From Ooceraea biroi (lineage: Eukaryota; Arthropoda; Insecta; Hymenoptera; Formicidae): a stretch of DNA of 64,000 nt. The DNA lies in NCBI RefSeq assembly GCF_003672135.1, contig NC_039512.1:16384874-16448873 (forward strand), in the 5' to 3' direction. Both the position numbers and the translations under genes were made by a program. This document shows positions 1 to 13,075 of the stretch, in pieces. The notes beneath the pieces were generated by a model. The model was not told where the DNA came from and made no database searches. It was given only the letters and a program-made list of their open reading frames with translations. How positions within the stretch are numbered: the first letter of the stretch is position 1; every line of letters begins with the position of its first letter.

Positions 1-3000
1 ATGCAGGTAACAGGATTAAAATACATTTTGATACGATTAAAATAACGCGAGAATAATTTATCTGAAGAATTCTTAATAATATTAAAATTTTATAATACAC
101 ATAATCCTCACGATCAAATTATTATTATTATTATTATTATTGTAAGAAGACGCACACAGTTTGCAGATTCACCCTAATTCGTATTCAGCTGATCCATTAG
201 ACCAGAGATACGAGTGTACACATCCGTGCGTTCTCGCAGCTTCGAGCTTCCAGCGACGGGAAAGAAACGAGGCTCTACTGTACTTAAAATCGACTTGTCT
301 GGTCTCATTCGTCATTTGATCTAGTGCAACGAGGGAGGTCGTGGAGAGCATTACGCGGTCCTGCCGTTACGATACGTGTAATTGCAAGCGTGATTTATTA
401 TAGTAGACGGAATAAACTTCGCAGTGATCGTGAGTGACCGTACGGACGCTACATAAATTTCGCACACCTCGCGAGAGTGATGCGTGTCTCATATACTGAT
501 TCTTAAATGAATTTTTATATCGTGTCGGTGAAACTTAGCGTGTTATGTTATACTTTTACACTAGGAGTGATATATGTGTGCATAAGTGGGACGAGAGAGA
601 ATAGTGCGTTCACTTGTACGTTGCGCGAGAGTAATGGACGTTAAAAAAACTCTGGATTATCATTCAGTGTTCTCGTTGCATTTCGACGAGTATGTTGGAC
701 AATCGACAGTTCTAGACACACGCGATATCTTTTTTTTTTCTATTCGAATGATTACTCACGTATTATTATGATGTACTACGATATGACAAACTATAGTATA
801 AGCGATCATTTGTGGTTTAAGTTAAACTAAACTTCATATCCCGCGGCGTAAATGTTGTATTGCGTAAAGGCTTAACACTTCGTCGACCGTTCCGTTCATG
901 ATCGAAATAATTTATTATTACTGATGGATAGTGATCAATGTGTAACACAAAATGACATATAGAGAAGATCCTTCAGATTTTGTTAAGGTTCTCAAAATAA
1001 AAATCAAATTGCAAGCTGAAGCTAACACGCACCTCTTCTGCCTTTTTTTATTTAAATCCTTTTTTTGGCCCTCTAAAATTATTAGAGGCTTTTCTAGATA
1101 GAATCATCTCTCGTGTAAATAAATTACGCACGGCTAAGGTAGTATATACGTAAGTCTTTCTTTTTTATACGTGTCGCTATACACATACATGCATTAATCA
1201 AGTTGGCGAAGTATTAAGCAGATTTTCAAATTGTTTATTCATCGAGATAGAGCGAAAGGGAAAGAGCTACTGCCTATTTTGTTAATATCTTTTTTTAACA
1301 TTGCGTAATAGCGACGAAATGCTATGTGACTGACTTTAGAACTCGCCGTCTAGGGAAACCTGAGTAATGTCGTAAAAAAGCCACGTTGACTGCCACGTTC
1401 AAGAGATGACCACCTTACCTATGCAGACGCGTTCATTATCTCTTAATGTTACATGCATTCCAGCAGCGAAAGGGAGGCTGCAGTCCAATAATAAGCCAGT
1501 TCATAAAGCGTTAATAATAATACACCGCAGTTTTGCAATCAACGGTCTATAACGAGAGTATAATTTTTATCGATCGCTGATTTATGTTCTTGAATTTGGC
1601 AATCACCACGTTATGAGGTTTCCAGACTATTTTTTATACATACATTATACAAAAAGAATATATATATATATATATAAAGATATATACATATATCTTATAT
1701 TAAATAAGAAGGAAAGATGATAGAGCTAATGCGCTAAGCGTTCAATGGTGTAGCTGTAAGAGGATACGAAAACGATTCTTACGGAAGATAAAAAGGATAG
1801 TGCAAATAAAAGAGGAAATAGGTAGCTTTACTCTTTTATTTAATTTATATAGTATTTTAATAATTATATTATATATATGGATGAGAGTGAGAGAAAGGAA
1901 ATGTAAATGATTTTATGACGCCGCGAGCGTATGTATGTCTATGAAAATCATCTGTGTTATCAGACACGTACGTATTACAATATTACGTACGTATTGTTAT
2001 TTCGATACATGTCATCATTTACATACACACACACACGCGCATACACACAGACACACACCCTTTATACGTGTATATTTCTCATGATACCGAGAGAAAGAGA
2101 GAGAATTAATTGTTCTCGTCGAAAGTTTGTCCGTAACATTGTTCCGTCAATAGGACTTTATCATTGTATAAGCAGAACCGAGTATTCCATATACTATGAT
2201 CGGATATAGAAGAGCGAGCGATGAATCGACGCATGAAGATCGAGTGCCATAGCGCGCTTGAGAGATTAATCCTTTTCTTTATTTTTCATGCGGATATGTA
2301 ATTCTTACTGATAAGATCATTCACGTGACATTCGCAAATAATTCCGGAACGATCGATTCCGATCGACCTCGTCGCGGAAGTGTTTGCTCCTATTCTTCGT
2401 CGAGAATCGGACATTTCCATAAAATTAAACCCTTATTTCTGTATCTTCGTGTGGTTGACAAGTATTTACGTATGTATACATGGATATCCTTATTTTTAAG
2501 CTTGTAGACGAGAGAATTATAATGATATGTGTATGTATTGTCTGCAGGTGGTTACGTTGAGAGAGAGAGAGAGAGAGATGTCTCGTAAAACATCATTAAC
2601 TCTTCAAAATTACTTTTTTTTATTATACTTTATTCAAAGAACAAAAGAGCGAATATTTTAATATTCATTGAGATTCCATTAAGAAATTAAACATCGCTTC
2701 GACGCATGTATTCTGTACTCATACAGCAGATTTTCGGTAATTGTTTTTAATATTTTACAAAATTCCGTGGAAATAATTGAGAGACGTTAAATTACGTTCC
2801 TATACATAAAATATGCAAAAGTGATTACTGTCAATGAATACTAAAGTATTCATATATACATTATCCATAAATGCATAAAAGTACCAAAAACAACACCAAC
2901 ATTTGCTTTTTGAAAATCGGCTGTTGAAAGGAACTCAACGTACCGCGTAGTTTTAATACATATCGTGAAATTCAACGCATATAACGTGCATCATACGTAA

Positions 3001-5071
3001 AAAGAATTACAACTTAGACGGATGCATGTGATCTCAAGAGGAGAGGATTTTCAGACATTTTCTCTTATGAATGTTCACGAGCTACTTAGACGCTTGCCAT
3101 TGAATTATTGGAACAATGATTAGGACAGAATATGGATATAATAAATCCGTAATGCAGTCCTATTTATATAAATTAATGAGATTTATTACTCGTTGAAATT
3201 TATATCTTTATCCCCATTAAGGCAATAAGTGGCAAGCGTCGTAGAAAGATGTTATTTAGTATAAAACTTGTATATGATAAAGTTGGTAAAATTTAATGTA
3301 TAATTACTGTAATAGGTTTAACCTGTCGGTTGGGCGTACAACAATCGCTCGACTCCCCTTTATTATTTTATTAACGAGATTAGCTCATTACATATATAGA
3401 AGCATGAAAAGTTTATTACTTCATTTTTCATGAATTCAAGGTATCGTTTCCATTTTATTCATATTTAAAAAATCTTTATTTCACACGAAAAAACCCCTCG
3501 AAAACATTTGTCCATATTAATTAACTTTCTAATTACCATTTCATTTCATACTACTGTAAAAGGCTTTATCATTCCATATGTATAATTGTCATTTTTTCTA
3601 TTCTTATTCACAAAAATGAAATAAATCAATAACGTCATTTTTATCGTGATAGATCATAAAACATAAAGAGTTCGTAAATGCTGTTGATAAATGTTCACTC
3701 AACACTGCCTTTAAGTGATAGAGGAAGATTATGGATACACTTTGACGTGCGAGATCTTGATAAATAAATATTCATCGGGTTTTAACGCGTATTTATGTCT
3801 TAACTCTAACGCACTCTAAGGAAAATCATACTATGAAAAAGAGCAAATAAATAGATACGACGATATAACAGAGGCATAAACGTAATGCGCGCGCGTATAC
3901 ACAGGCTTGTACATTATTTAGAAATGTAAGAACTATTGCGAACCATTTAATATGTGATAATCGACGGCAACGCATATGAGCGCACCACTATCCTTTATCT
4001 TCGATCCACCTTTAGCTCGAGAAAACTATGTGTAATTTCTTTTTTTGTAGTAATAAAGTGAAATTCGAATATATACATATCTTGTTGCTTATTTTAATTG
4101 TCTCGATATATACTAAAATTTGACGTAATATATTAGGTCCGTGTATAAGTTCTTGCTGATGAATCGATTGATTTATGATCGATTTATCCTATATAGCAGT
4201 AATACCGACTTTTCATTTCAATAAAGAAAAATGGTAAAATCGGCAAAACTTCTGCACCGACTGAATATAATATTTGCAACAAAGATCGTTGCTTAAAAAA
4301 TAACGATGAATGTCGTTTAAAAAAATTAGATGTAGCAATTAATTACATTTATTCACATCGTTATCTTAATTCGAGTTGTCAATAATCTTACAAAACTAAA
4401 CAAAATTAAATGTAGCATTCAATCAAATAATGTAATAATATTCCTAATTGGTAAAGTAATCTCTAAGACTTCACATCCTGCTGTGTTCCTCGTTAACAAA
4501 TTAGTCGGAAGCCTTTAAGTGTCAGGGTCGTATGCACCAATTTCGTGCGTGTGTATATATAGATATAGCATATATAGACGCGCGTGTGTATGTGTGTGAC
4601 TATACATGTCACGGGCATGACGCAAGTAATACAAAATGACGTGAAACTGTCACTAAAGACCATATTAAGATTGCACAATTTACTAATTTACAATTTACTA
4701 GATAAATATTTAACATTCATTTTCGATCAGTTGTAATCATATAATCTGCAATTTCATCGATCCAGTTTGCGAATTACAAGGTATATACATTTTGCAAAAT
4801 GTGTGATGGCCTCGAGGTAGTAAGGCCGAAATTATATAAAATTGTAAAGAAATACATGCGCTGTAAATATATCCTTGAACGATGTACCACTTGTGATTTC
4901 CCAAGTGGCCTCAACTTCTCTACACTGAGATCGCGCAAAAGACAATCTTAGGACTACTTGTGGAACGAAAGGTTCAACGCCGGCGCAGAGCTTGCATTAT
5001 CTCTCTGGGATAGTGATTGTATCTATAGAGATGTTGTAATGCGCGCGCGTTGGAGTAAGGGACCAGTAATG
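1..5071. other. Gene-free AT-rich stretch
   Basis: No open frame here reads like a protein family I recognise. Visible content is simple repeats: an ATT run near 120-143, a TA run near 1652-1676, a CA-rich run near 2022-2060 and a GA run near 2555-2578. It could be the 3' UTR or an intron of a gene lying to the left, plus the upstream region of Akh. I see no clear splice-linked exons. Confidence 0.5.
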
Positions 5072-5207
5072 TATAAAAACAGCAATCGCATCTTGGATCT
5101 CTCGTAAACGAAATCTCCCGCACGCTCGCGTTTACAGTATTACATTTGCCTCGCGATAAATAAATCATCGTATAAATTTATTTGTACCGAAGTGTTACCA
5201 TGTGAGT
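5072..5207 (+). promoter_or_regulatory. Akh: Putative Akh core promoter and 5' UTR exon
   Basis: A TATAAAA box at 5072-5078 lies about 130 bp before a strong donor (GTGAGT at 5202-5207). A polypyrimidine-rich acceptor ends at 5459, just before the Akh start codon at 5470. This suggests a non-coding first exon starting about 25-35 bp after the TATA box, then a 5' UTR intron of roughly 258 bp. The transcription start itself is inferred. Confidence 0.55.
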
Positions 5208-5469
5208 TCTCGTTTTCACGTTTTGTGGATTTAGTGCACCTACATAATTTATTTTATTAAAAATTTATTCCACCACTATCGTGCAATAAACTTACAGTTT
5301 GTTTGCTAAAATAGTGCTTGAAACAAAGGCTTGAACAGCAAATTATTGATACGTATCCAAGTATCAATAATTTATTATCTCATTTTCTGTTATTATTTTC
5401 TAGATCAAATTTTAATATAAATATATATAGAAAATTTCCCTTTTTCCTTTCTTCTCAAGGTTCCGTAAA

Positions 5470-5920
5470 ATGCCAGTGAGCTTGTTCGCTGTAACATTTC
5501 TTTTCTTAATTCTTATTTCGGTTGGAGAAGCTCAGTTAAATTTTTCTACTGGCTGGGGCCAAGGTAAAAGGAGTTCAGATATGCGGATCAAATCAAGTAA
5601 TACGGATTGCTCGTCGCAAAATACATCACTGGAACAATTGTTAAAATTATACACATTTATTCAGGTATGAAAAAAAGAGAGAGAAAGAATATATGAAATT
5701 TATTCAAAAATTCGATATAAGCAACAGTTTTGTTGTTATACGATCTTATACACATTTTTCATATATACGTTTTTAACTTTTGCCGATATAATATTGTGTC
5801 AATTAAAAGTCATAAATAATATATTTTATTTACGTGTCGTAATTATTATAGTGGTTATTTATTCACGATTTGCAGATCGAAGCACAGAGGATCTTGGACT
5901 GCGAAAATTTGAACAAATAA
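5470..5920 (+). CDS. Akh: Adipokinetic hormone precursor
   Basis: Two coding exons, 5470-5664 and 5876-5920, join in phase 0 to give 79 residues. A hydrophobic signal peptide (about residues 1-21) is followed at once by QLNFSTGWGQ, then Gly-Lys-Arg. Gln22 should cyclise to pyroglutamate, and Gly32 provides the C-terminal amide after cleavage at Lys-Arg, so the predicted hormone is a decapeptide. The remainder forms an AKH-associated peptide with two cysteines, one per exon, as expected for the family. AKH is secreted by the corpora cardiaca and acts on a GPCR of the fat body to mobilise lipid and sugar. An AATAAA poly(A) signal lies at 5980-5985. The gene is convergent with CDCA7. The first eight residues match the known AKH octapeptide core of Hymenoptera and Orthoptera; the extra Gly-Gln before the amidation Gly is a lineage variant. 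Confidence 0.95.
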
Positions 5921-6594
5921 ACTGCAAAAGTATTATGTTCAAGTGTGAGATTGACAACTCGAATTAAGATGACGATGTGAATAAATGTTATCAAATGCTA
6001 CATCCAATTTTTTCCAAGCGACATTTATCGAACAACATATAACATTTTCGTTGCAAATATTATGTATTATCTGACAGCATATGAAGTTTCTCTGCTAAAA
6101 AACATCCACAAAACTGATTATACACATTTGCGACTTGCTTTATACATAATATTCATTCGTATCACGAATCGGTAAAATGATCAACGGTACTAAAGCTGGC
6201 TTCTTTAGACAATCAAATATCTACTGTCAAGAATTATTTATACATGTCACACATTATCAAATGGAGTTTTAAAAAATACACAGATATCACAAATTGTAGT
6301 TGGAAAGTAGACGGACAATAAACATGTATAAATGTTAAAAAATATCCTTTGCACTTTTCTTTCATGCGATTTATAATACATGACAGAATTAAACTTGTAA
6401 TTTTTTTATACCATATAATTTCATACATGCAAAAAGCAATCAACAAATGCAACAACGAGCATATACACATACACATGTATATAAATAAATTTGTTAACAA
6501 TTTGTTTACATTACATGGTATAAGAAATTACAAGCAGACTTTTGCCATTCGAATGATTAATTATATAAAGCAGATTTCAAACACTTATGCAAGA

Positions 6595-7752
6595 TTACTC
6601 CGAGTTATCGGTGTTTGCTTGCAGATAGTCCATAACGGATGAATACCCTTCCTTCTTTGCGAGACCAAGTAAAATTCCTGTTGGACGACGTCCACTTCTG
6701 GTTCGACATATACTACAATTGCACAAGTCTCTACAGGGTGGACAAGCCCAGTTCTAAAGCAAAAAACATCACAAGTAAGATCATGGGAAATATTTTTGTG
6801 AGTAATAATACTTCCATACGAGCAACACAAATTTCTATACGTGCACAATACAAGATTACATTAACGTTACAAGACTAAAATTGAATTAAATAAAAGACCA
6901 AAATTACCGGATCTTTTAAAGCCTCTACAACACTCTCGCCGTATCTCCCTTGTAAACATGGCCCGCAAAACTGTCCCCTAACACCTATACAACTTGTCGC
7001 TCTGCAAACAGTTTTCGTGTCCATGGTCTTTTGTCTACACTGATGGCAACTTGTGCCATTGGCTTTGCAATAGATTTTCTGGGTGCTTCTTTCCGCTATG
7101 TTGTCCAACATATCCTGCGTCACCTCGTCCACAGATGGCACGCTCCTAGGATCTATCGATCTCGGTCTATGATATTTCCTCTTTCGTCTAGTTTCAGTCG
7201 AACTGCAGTCATTCTCTTCCTCGCCCTCGTTCCATGTGGGCGTATTCATTAGGTCGATGGGACGTTGAATGGGCTTTGCCCATGGGAACATAACCGTCAA
7301 CTTGGCTCGATTGTTTTTATGCTCCCTCGAATCGTCCTCGTTGTCACTTTCAGAATCGTTGAAGCTGTTTTTGCTCTTTCTGCTTCTAATGTTATACGTT
7401 CGACGAAATTGCAAGCGTATGCCTTTACCGCTGAAGCTCTCCGAGTCTCGTGTAATTGTTCGACGCCTTTTCTTGGGCGGCTCATTCTCCACGTCGACGT
7501 TTCCGTCCGATCGTTTTCCCCATGACTCCTTAATTTCATTTCGCTGTTTTCTTATGTCGTCAAATAATTCCGCGAGCTGCGCGAAACAACGTTGTTGTTA
7601 GCGTAAAAGTTGTTTTATGGTATGCATATAGATCTCTTGGCTTCCTCTTGGAGGTTATCATTCACAGTAAAAAATGAAAAAAAATTACTTACAATATTGT
7701 TCCTCTCGGCAATATTCTTTTGTCGAAGTGTTTCATAATCATTGTTTTCCAT
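6595..7752 (-). CDS. CDCA7: CDCA7-like zinc-finger protein
   Basis: Three minus-strand exons, 7752-7693, 7576-6908 and 6753-6595, join in frame to give 295 residues. The start ATG is at 7750-7752. The N-terminal part is basic and acidic low-complexity sequence. The last ~100 residues are the zf-4CXXC_R1 domain: CHQCRQK from about residue 197, then GVRGQFCGPCL, RYGE, and in the last exon WACPPCRDLCNCSICR. CDCA7 proteins recruit the HELLS/Lsh remodeller to chromatin and support maintenance DNA methylation. In insects the family tends to be kept only where DNMT1 is kept, so an intact copy suggests a species with functional CpG methylation. All the metal-binding Cys pairs are visible and no stop interrupts the frame. 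Stopping at the exon-2 donor would lose the second half of the domain, so the splice to exon 3 is essential. Confidence 0.95.
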
Positions 7753-9689
7753 GTCCTTAATTATAATGTCACAAATATCATAGAAAAATGATACGATATG
7801 ATGAGAATTACCCCTTTATACACAGTGGTGGTAACTGACAGTGTTCGTTTTGAGCAGTTAACTTCAAATATTCAAATGCGACGGCACATGCGCAGTTCCT
7901 CAGAAAGAGAATCTACAGTTTGCAAATTGATAGGAATCTACAGATGATAAGCATACATGAAAGTAAACCCTGCAATGGGTAACTCAAACTTTTACCATGA
8001 GAGATGGATTACCGACTGCAACTGTGGTAACTGAACGGCACGTAGGTGGCGGGAAATGTAAGACAAACGACGATCCAATAATAAAGATAGTGATGAAATA
8101 TTGAAAATGGGTTAGTTTATTTTCTCAAAGTTCAATTCATTGACTGTTGTGATTCAACTAATAAAACCTGTTTTTATGTATTTTTGACAAAGATATGAGA
8201 TATAAAACAATCGTTTTTTACTCGAATCTACAGTTTCCGCAAAAGCTATAAGCCTATAAGTTCAGTGGCTACACAATTCTCGGATCGAGATCTCGGATCG
8301 ACTTCGTAGACAAGAAAAAAGGATTGAGGATATGAATAGATTTGAATTATTGAGAGCGGATATGGATAGCGAGCAGAGTGAATAGAGGAATCGGCTGAAA
8401 TGGTAAGTGAAATGGTGGTTATAGAAATTATAGGGGTTGATAGTAAAGGTGAAGATTTAAATCAAAAGAAAGGGTGGATATAGGAACTCGTGATACAAAA
8501 TACGGGTTGGTGATAAATTCTACTTTATTGAAGATAAAGTCGATATTAAAACTAAGGAGAATATAAATAATGAAAGTGGAGATATTAGGTTTAAAAGCTC
8601 GCTTAAGGGAAATATAACGTTACTAGCTAATGTGAAATAGAAATATGAAGTTAAGTCAAGAATAGGAAATGCAAATAAAATTGCTTTAGCAGTACATAAG
8701 ATAGGGAGCAGAATATTAAGAATTAGATAGAAGTATAAGATGTAATAAAATTGAAATTAAAATTGTTTTCAAGGATGTTATTAGAGCGAACAGGTGCCTG
8801 GATAGAAATGTAAAAGATCTTCAATTGCAATGTAATATTCCTAATACGGTAAAGAAAAGTAAAGGAGTAGTGATAGACTGGGATCTAAATTTTACTGAAA
8901 CTAATCATATGACCAAAAATCTTTAAATTTTGATGAAAATAAATAAAAAAGTGCTTCTATCGTTATTCTATGGTAAATATTAACAATTTACATTAATTAC
9001 AATAATCTTATTGTTAGCAAGAAATTGATATTAAATATGCTTACGGAATATGCTATGTAGAAATTTAAGATATTTTCATTTTATAGCTCTTTCTCTTTCT
9101 TTCATTTTACTTAATGTTAGAAAGTAAAATGCTTCTCTTACTGATATTGAAAGGAAACAAAGAAACAGAAATACGAGATTGAATACACGTTGATGTAATA
9201 ATGATTACCGCTTTAAGTTTTTAAATGTTGAATGAATTATTGATCTTCTCCAGCAACTAATATTAGAGTCTATAGACAATACGAGGAAGAATAAAACCTT
9301 ATATTCGAAAAATTATCTTACCTTTCCTCAATTGATACTTCATATTTTAATAGAAAAGGTATATATTAAGGTATATATTAAGTTAATTCACTAGAATACA
9401 TATTTTCTCCAGTTATATCGAAGATAACTGATAACATATCGACTTTAGATTTCGCAAGTTTGAACTCATCGCGTATTTTATAAAAGACATTACACTCTGT
9501 GAAAGAAGAATTAATATATAGAAGCTTGTCATAGAAAATCTCGCTAGTTTCTGTATTCAACTCTGATAATTCACTACTAAGGTTTTAAACTGTTTATTAT
9601 AAGTTAATATAATATCAGTAATAATTCTTGACAAGTAATAATAGTTTTAGAGTGTTTTTACGCAGTTTAATATAATCATACAGAAAAGT
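7753..9689. other. CDCA7 upstream region and decayed repeat
   Basis: The CDCA7 promoter should lie in about 7753-8100. From about 8268 a GC-richer block (TGGCTACACAATTCTCGG) recurs near 63047, which marks a dispersed repeat. About 8300-8900 on the + strand reads like eroded coding DNA: purine-rich, with short peptide-like frames broken by stops. I could not name its family. No intact gene is seen. Confidence 0.45.
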
Positions 9690-11571
9690 ATGGTCATGTG
9701 TGTGCGAAAAAGAGTAACACTAAAACAAGTAATTTCTATCGTAAAATTGAGTGTATTGTTTATATGGTTTTGGCCGTTACCACAAAGTTCAAGTAAATGG
9801 AAAGTGTTGTCTATGAAACTGTATCAATATAGTTCTATATTGTTCGCTATAACTGTAATGGCACCGATGCTATATTCTGTTATGAACAATTTAGATGATT
9901 CTAATCATATCATAAAATCATTATTCGCCTTGTTTCCTTGCTGTCATGTTATTTGGAACATCCTATGCCATATCGTTATTTATCAACAGTTACAAGTAAC
10001 TAACACAGAAATGTCATTTCTTAATAGTAAAATGTTCATTTTATTTTTTACGTGTCTTGCATTGAATGCTATAATATACTTTAATTATATTTGTAGTTTG
10101 TTACTTTTGAAATGGAGAGATTTTGTGCACTAATTAAATCTCACGAAGAAGCATGCATTCAACGAGAATATGTTGACAAATGTGCTCACTTCTATGGTTT
10201 TTGTATCGTTGTGTTCTATATGAGTCTTTTTGCCCTCATCTTGGGGCCTGTGGTACTAGACCAACCATTTCCAGTAACCGCAGAGTTTCCATTCGACGCA
10301 TCTCGTCAACCGCTAAGGATTATTACATATTTACACCAAGTTGTGGTGGGATTGCAAATAGCCGCGCATTTGTGTGTAAATGCTTATATGGCGCTTCTAC
10401 TTTGGGTAACATCAGCGAGATTTAGATTGTTGACTGAAGAGATACGAGCAGCTACAAATATCTATGATTTTATTAAATGCATCAAAAAACATCAACAATT
10501 ACTTCAGTATGATATTATTTTTAAAACAGATATAAATACTACAGTTTCGTGTGCGTGCGTGCACACTTGTTAAATTTTGCATTTTTCTTGATTGCGTTGA
10601 ATTATTTTATGTTTGTGCTCATTTGTGTCGCAAACCGCAGCTCAATAACTTGAAGCATTTTTTAAATTTGTAATATAAAATAAAATAAAATATGCTTTAA
10701 AATTATGAAATATGGTTTTAGATACACAGGAAAAGTAGTTTTTACAGTTCGTCCTTTTGCACTGGGAACTATAATGTCTAGTACAATATCAGTAATAATA
10801 TTTGGTCTTCTTTTGATTACAGTAAGTATAATTTCATAAAACTGAACATTTAATGTGTAATTAATATTAAAATATTAATAGAAATTGTCGTGATGGATAG
10901 AGGGGACCGGTAGTACTGAAAATACAATGTCTCTTTTTGGCGAGCTGTGCATTATTAGAAGTATTTATGTATGCATGGCCAGCGGAACATTTAATTCAAA
11001 TAGTAAGTTCATTAATTTTATTAATTAAAAGTAACGTTCGTATTTAATTTTCGTAATTTTGGATTTTCTTTTTCTAGAGTAGTGATATCGCACAGACAAC
11101 ATTTGAAATGAAATGGTATGAATCAGAACATTTTCGGAAAAATTTACAGATGATTATAATAAGAAGCCAAAAACCAATACGTATTGTATTACCATGCGGT
11201 TTCTCCTCGTTATCTTTCCGTTATTATGCTTCGGTAAGATAATATAATCTTAAATAATGATAAAATACAATAGTACAGTATACATTTGATCATAATCACA
11301 CACAATTATAAAATAGTTTGCAAAATAAGAAGAAAACTGAAAGATAATAAATTGAAAAGAAATTTATATATTATAAATTATCCAATTTAATAAGTTAGAG
11401 AAATCTGTTTTGTTTCTAACAGATAAATACATAATAAATGCAATGGCATATAATTTATTGATACACGTATATATTCTTAATTATTATAAAATATTTCAGT
11501 ATCTCTCGACTATATTCTCCTACTTTACTACAATGCGGATAATGTTCGAAAAACAGAAAGATGGAGTATAA
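9690..11571 (+). CDS. Odorant receptor (7tm_6 family)
   Basis: Six exons join without a frame break: 9690-9995, 10097-10506, 10722-10821, 10901-11002, 11078-11233 and 11500-11571. They give 381 residues, close to the usual ~390. Insect odorant receptors are membrane ion-channel subunits that pair with Orco. Evidence for the family is the run of hydrophobic segments, the EMERFCALIKSHEEA loop region after exon 1, IKKHQQLLQ before a transmembrane segment, and the C-terminal signature CALLEVFMYAWPAEHL, followed by W-Y-x-S-x-x-F, RSQKPIRI and a final YLSTIFSYFTTMR segment. The exon 2/3 junction splits a Gln codon (CA/A). The start at 9690 is the first ATG of the exon. It is a single intact copy here rather than part of a tandem array. 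The ligand cannot be predicted. Confidence 0.95.
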
Positions 11572-11975
11572 ACAGTATAATGCATTCTGATAATGTTTTA
11601 TTTATAAAATATTATTTTTATCGCACGTATATCAGTAAATTATTATCACAGATCAAATTTTTAACACTTGTCAAAATCAAGTCTGATGATTATTAAAATC
11701 TTACATGGCTCCCCATGACAGATGGCGTTACTAACTCTGGTGCAAATTCTTCCACAAGAGTTCACCTATCCTGATTATTTCGATATCACGCTAAAGGAGT
11801 TACCTGTTTTGAGGTTATAAATAAGAGTTTCTCTTCTGTGTATTATATTTCCTGTAGAGTTAAAGATTTCGGTTGTTCTTGTTCTCTTATCTTGTGAATA
11901 ACAATTGGACGACGTGACAAACGACTTATAAATTGATAATAAATTTCCAAGTACTTCAATTAGAGGATTATAAAT

Positions 11976-13075
11976 ATGAATATAATAATAAATAATTGCA
12001 AACAAGGAATGAATGGAGTCTTAAATTTAGTAAAAAATGGTGATACTTTTTTGAGGAGATATGCTACCACTATAACCGATTACAAAATTACGTGGAAACG
12101 TCCTGAAAAGGTCTCAAATTTGTCAGCTGAACAATCTGGTGACCAGGGGTTAGAGATTGAAGTCAAATCATCTGATTTGCGCGTTATGTACGACAAATCA
12201 CCCGAATTAAAAGAGTAAGTACTAATGCAATAAGATAAATACATTCCATGTGCATTCAACAAATATTATTTTCATATTATCTACTTGCATCAGTGCCAGC
12301 GATATCGTTCAAAAAATGTTTACGTTACAATTTTTGCCACGCAAAGAGAAAATCCGTCTCAGAAGGGAAAAGATTTTGGAATTAGTGAAGAGCCATGAAC
12401 TAGATCGGAAATCGCCAGAAGCCATGAGTAATACACGACTATTAAATATATAAATATCCTTTATTATTTAAAAAAAGATAAAATAATATCTGCTACATTA
12501 TCTGTCGTTCTTTTATTTTTCAGTTGCCCTTATGACTAGTCAGATACATCAGTTGCGAGAAAGTCTGGAAGAAAATCCTAAGGACGTAATAACAAAAGTT
12601 GCCTTGAAAGAAACAATTGAAAAACGGAGGAAGTGGCTGAAGTACTTACGAAGATGGGATTACAGACGTTTCGAATGGGTCCTAGAGAAGCTCAATCTTG
12701 TGTATAAGCAAAAGCCTGAGTAAGAATTGTTTTAGATGACGATACGTGTTGTTTGACGATGTGATGTATTGTTTAATGATGAAAAATAGATGAATTGCTG
12801 TTAATTAGAAAATGCTTCATAGGGAACCATACCAGATTACCAGGAAGGATTCATTGAGACGATTGACAAAGGATCATTGCGATAGACTTGTGCAAGCTAA
12901 ATTAGATGCTTACAAGAAAGAATTGAAAGAGTTACAAAAGGACTTTTACGCACAGAAGGTGCAAAAACTGATATTCATTAGAAGCGAAGAATTGGCCTGT
13001 GGATTAAAACCATCAGTGTCTGAAGATGATATCGAGCGTGCTAAGCAGGAAGCAGAGGAATGTAAAAAAATGTAA
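11976..13075 (+). CDS. mRpS15: Mitochondrial ribosomal protein S15 (uS15m)
   Basis: Four exons, 11976-12214, 12294-12427, 12524-12719 and 12823-13075, join in frame to give 273 residues. The N-terminus is basic, Ser/Thr-containing and acid-poor, as expected for a mitochondrial targeting sequence. The uS15 fold is evident in TSQIHQLRESLEENPKD and the diagnostic KYLRRWDYRRFEWVLEKL in exon 3. This 16S-type rRNA-binding segment of the small subunit is followed by a long charged C-terminal helix region typical of the mitochondrial form (Drosophila bonsai). The protein acts in the mitochondrial 28S subunit. ATG at 11976 is used; a second ATG at 12009 would only shorten the targeting peptide. The exon 4 acceptor at 12822 is chosen because the earlier AG near 12808 breaks the frame. 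Confidence 0.95.

Noticed and set aside
1931..2209. 92-residue frame rich in Tyr and Thr
   Set aside because: It runs through a CA/GA microsatellite and shows only low-complexity sequence.
6875..7492. A separate 205-residue minus-strand protein starting at 7492
   Set aside because: The first codon there is GTG and the frame continues upstream to an acceptor at 7576; it is the middle exon of CDCA7.
10112..10573. Independent gene starting at ATG 10112
   Set aside because: This Met is internal to odorant receptor exon 2, which starts at 10097 after a proper acceptor; the frame's end past 10506 is intron.
12811..12822. Earlier acceptor for mRpS15 exon 4 including the ATG at 12812
   Set aside because: Using the AG near 12808 puts the exon out of phase with exon 3 and hits a stop; the AG at 12822 keeps the frame.
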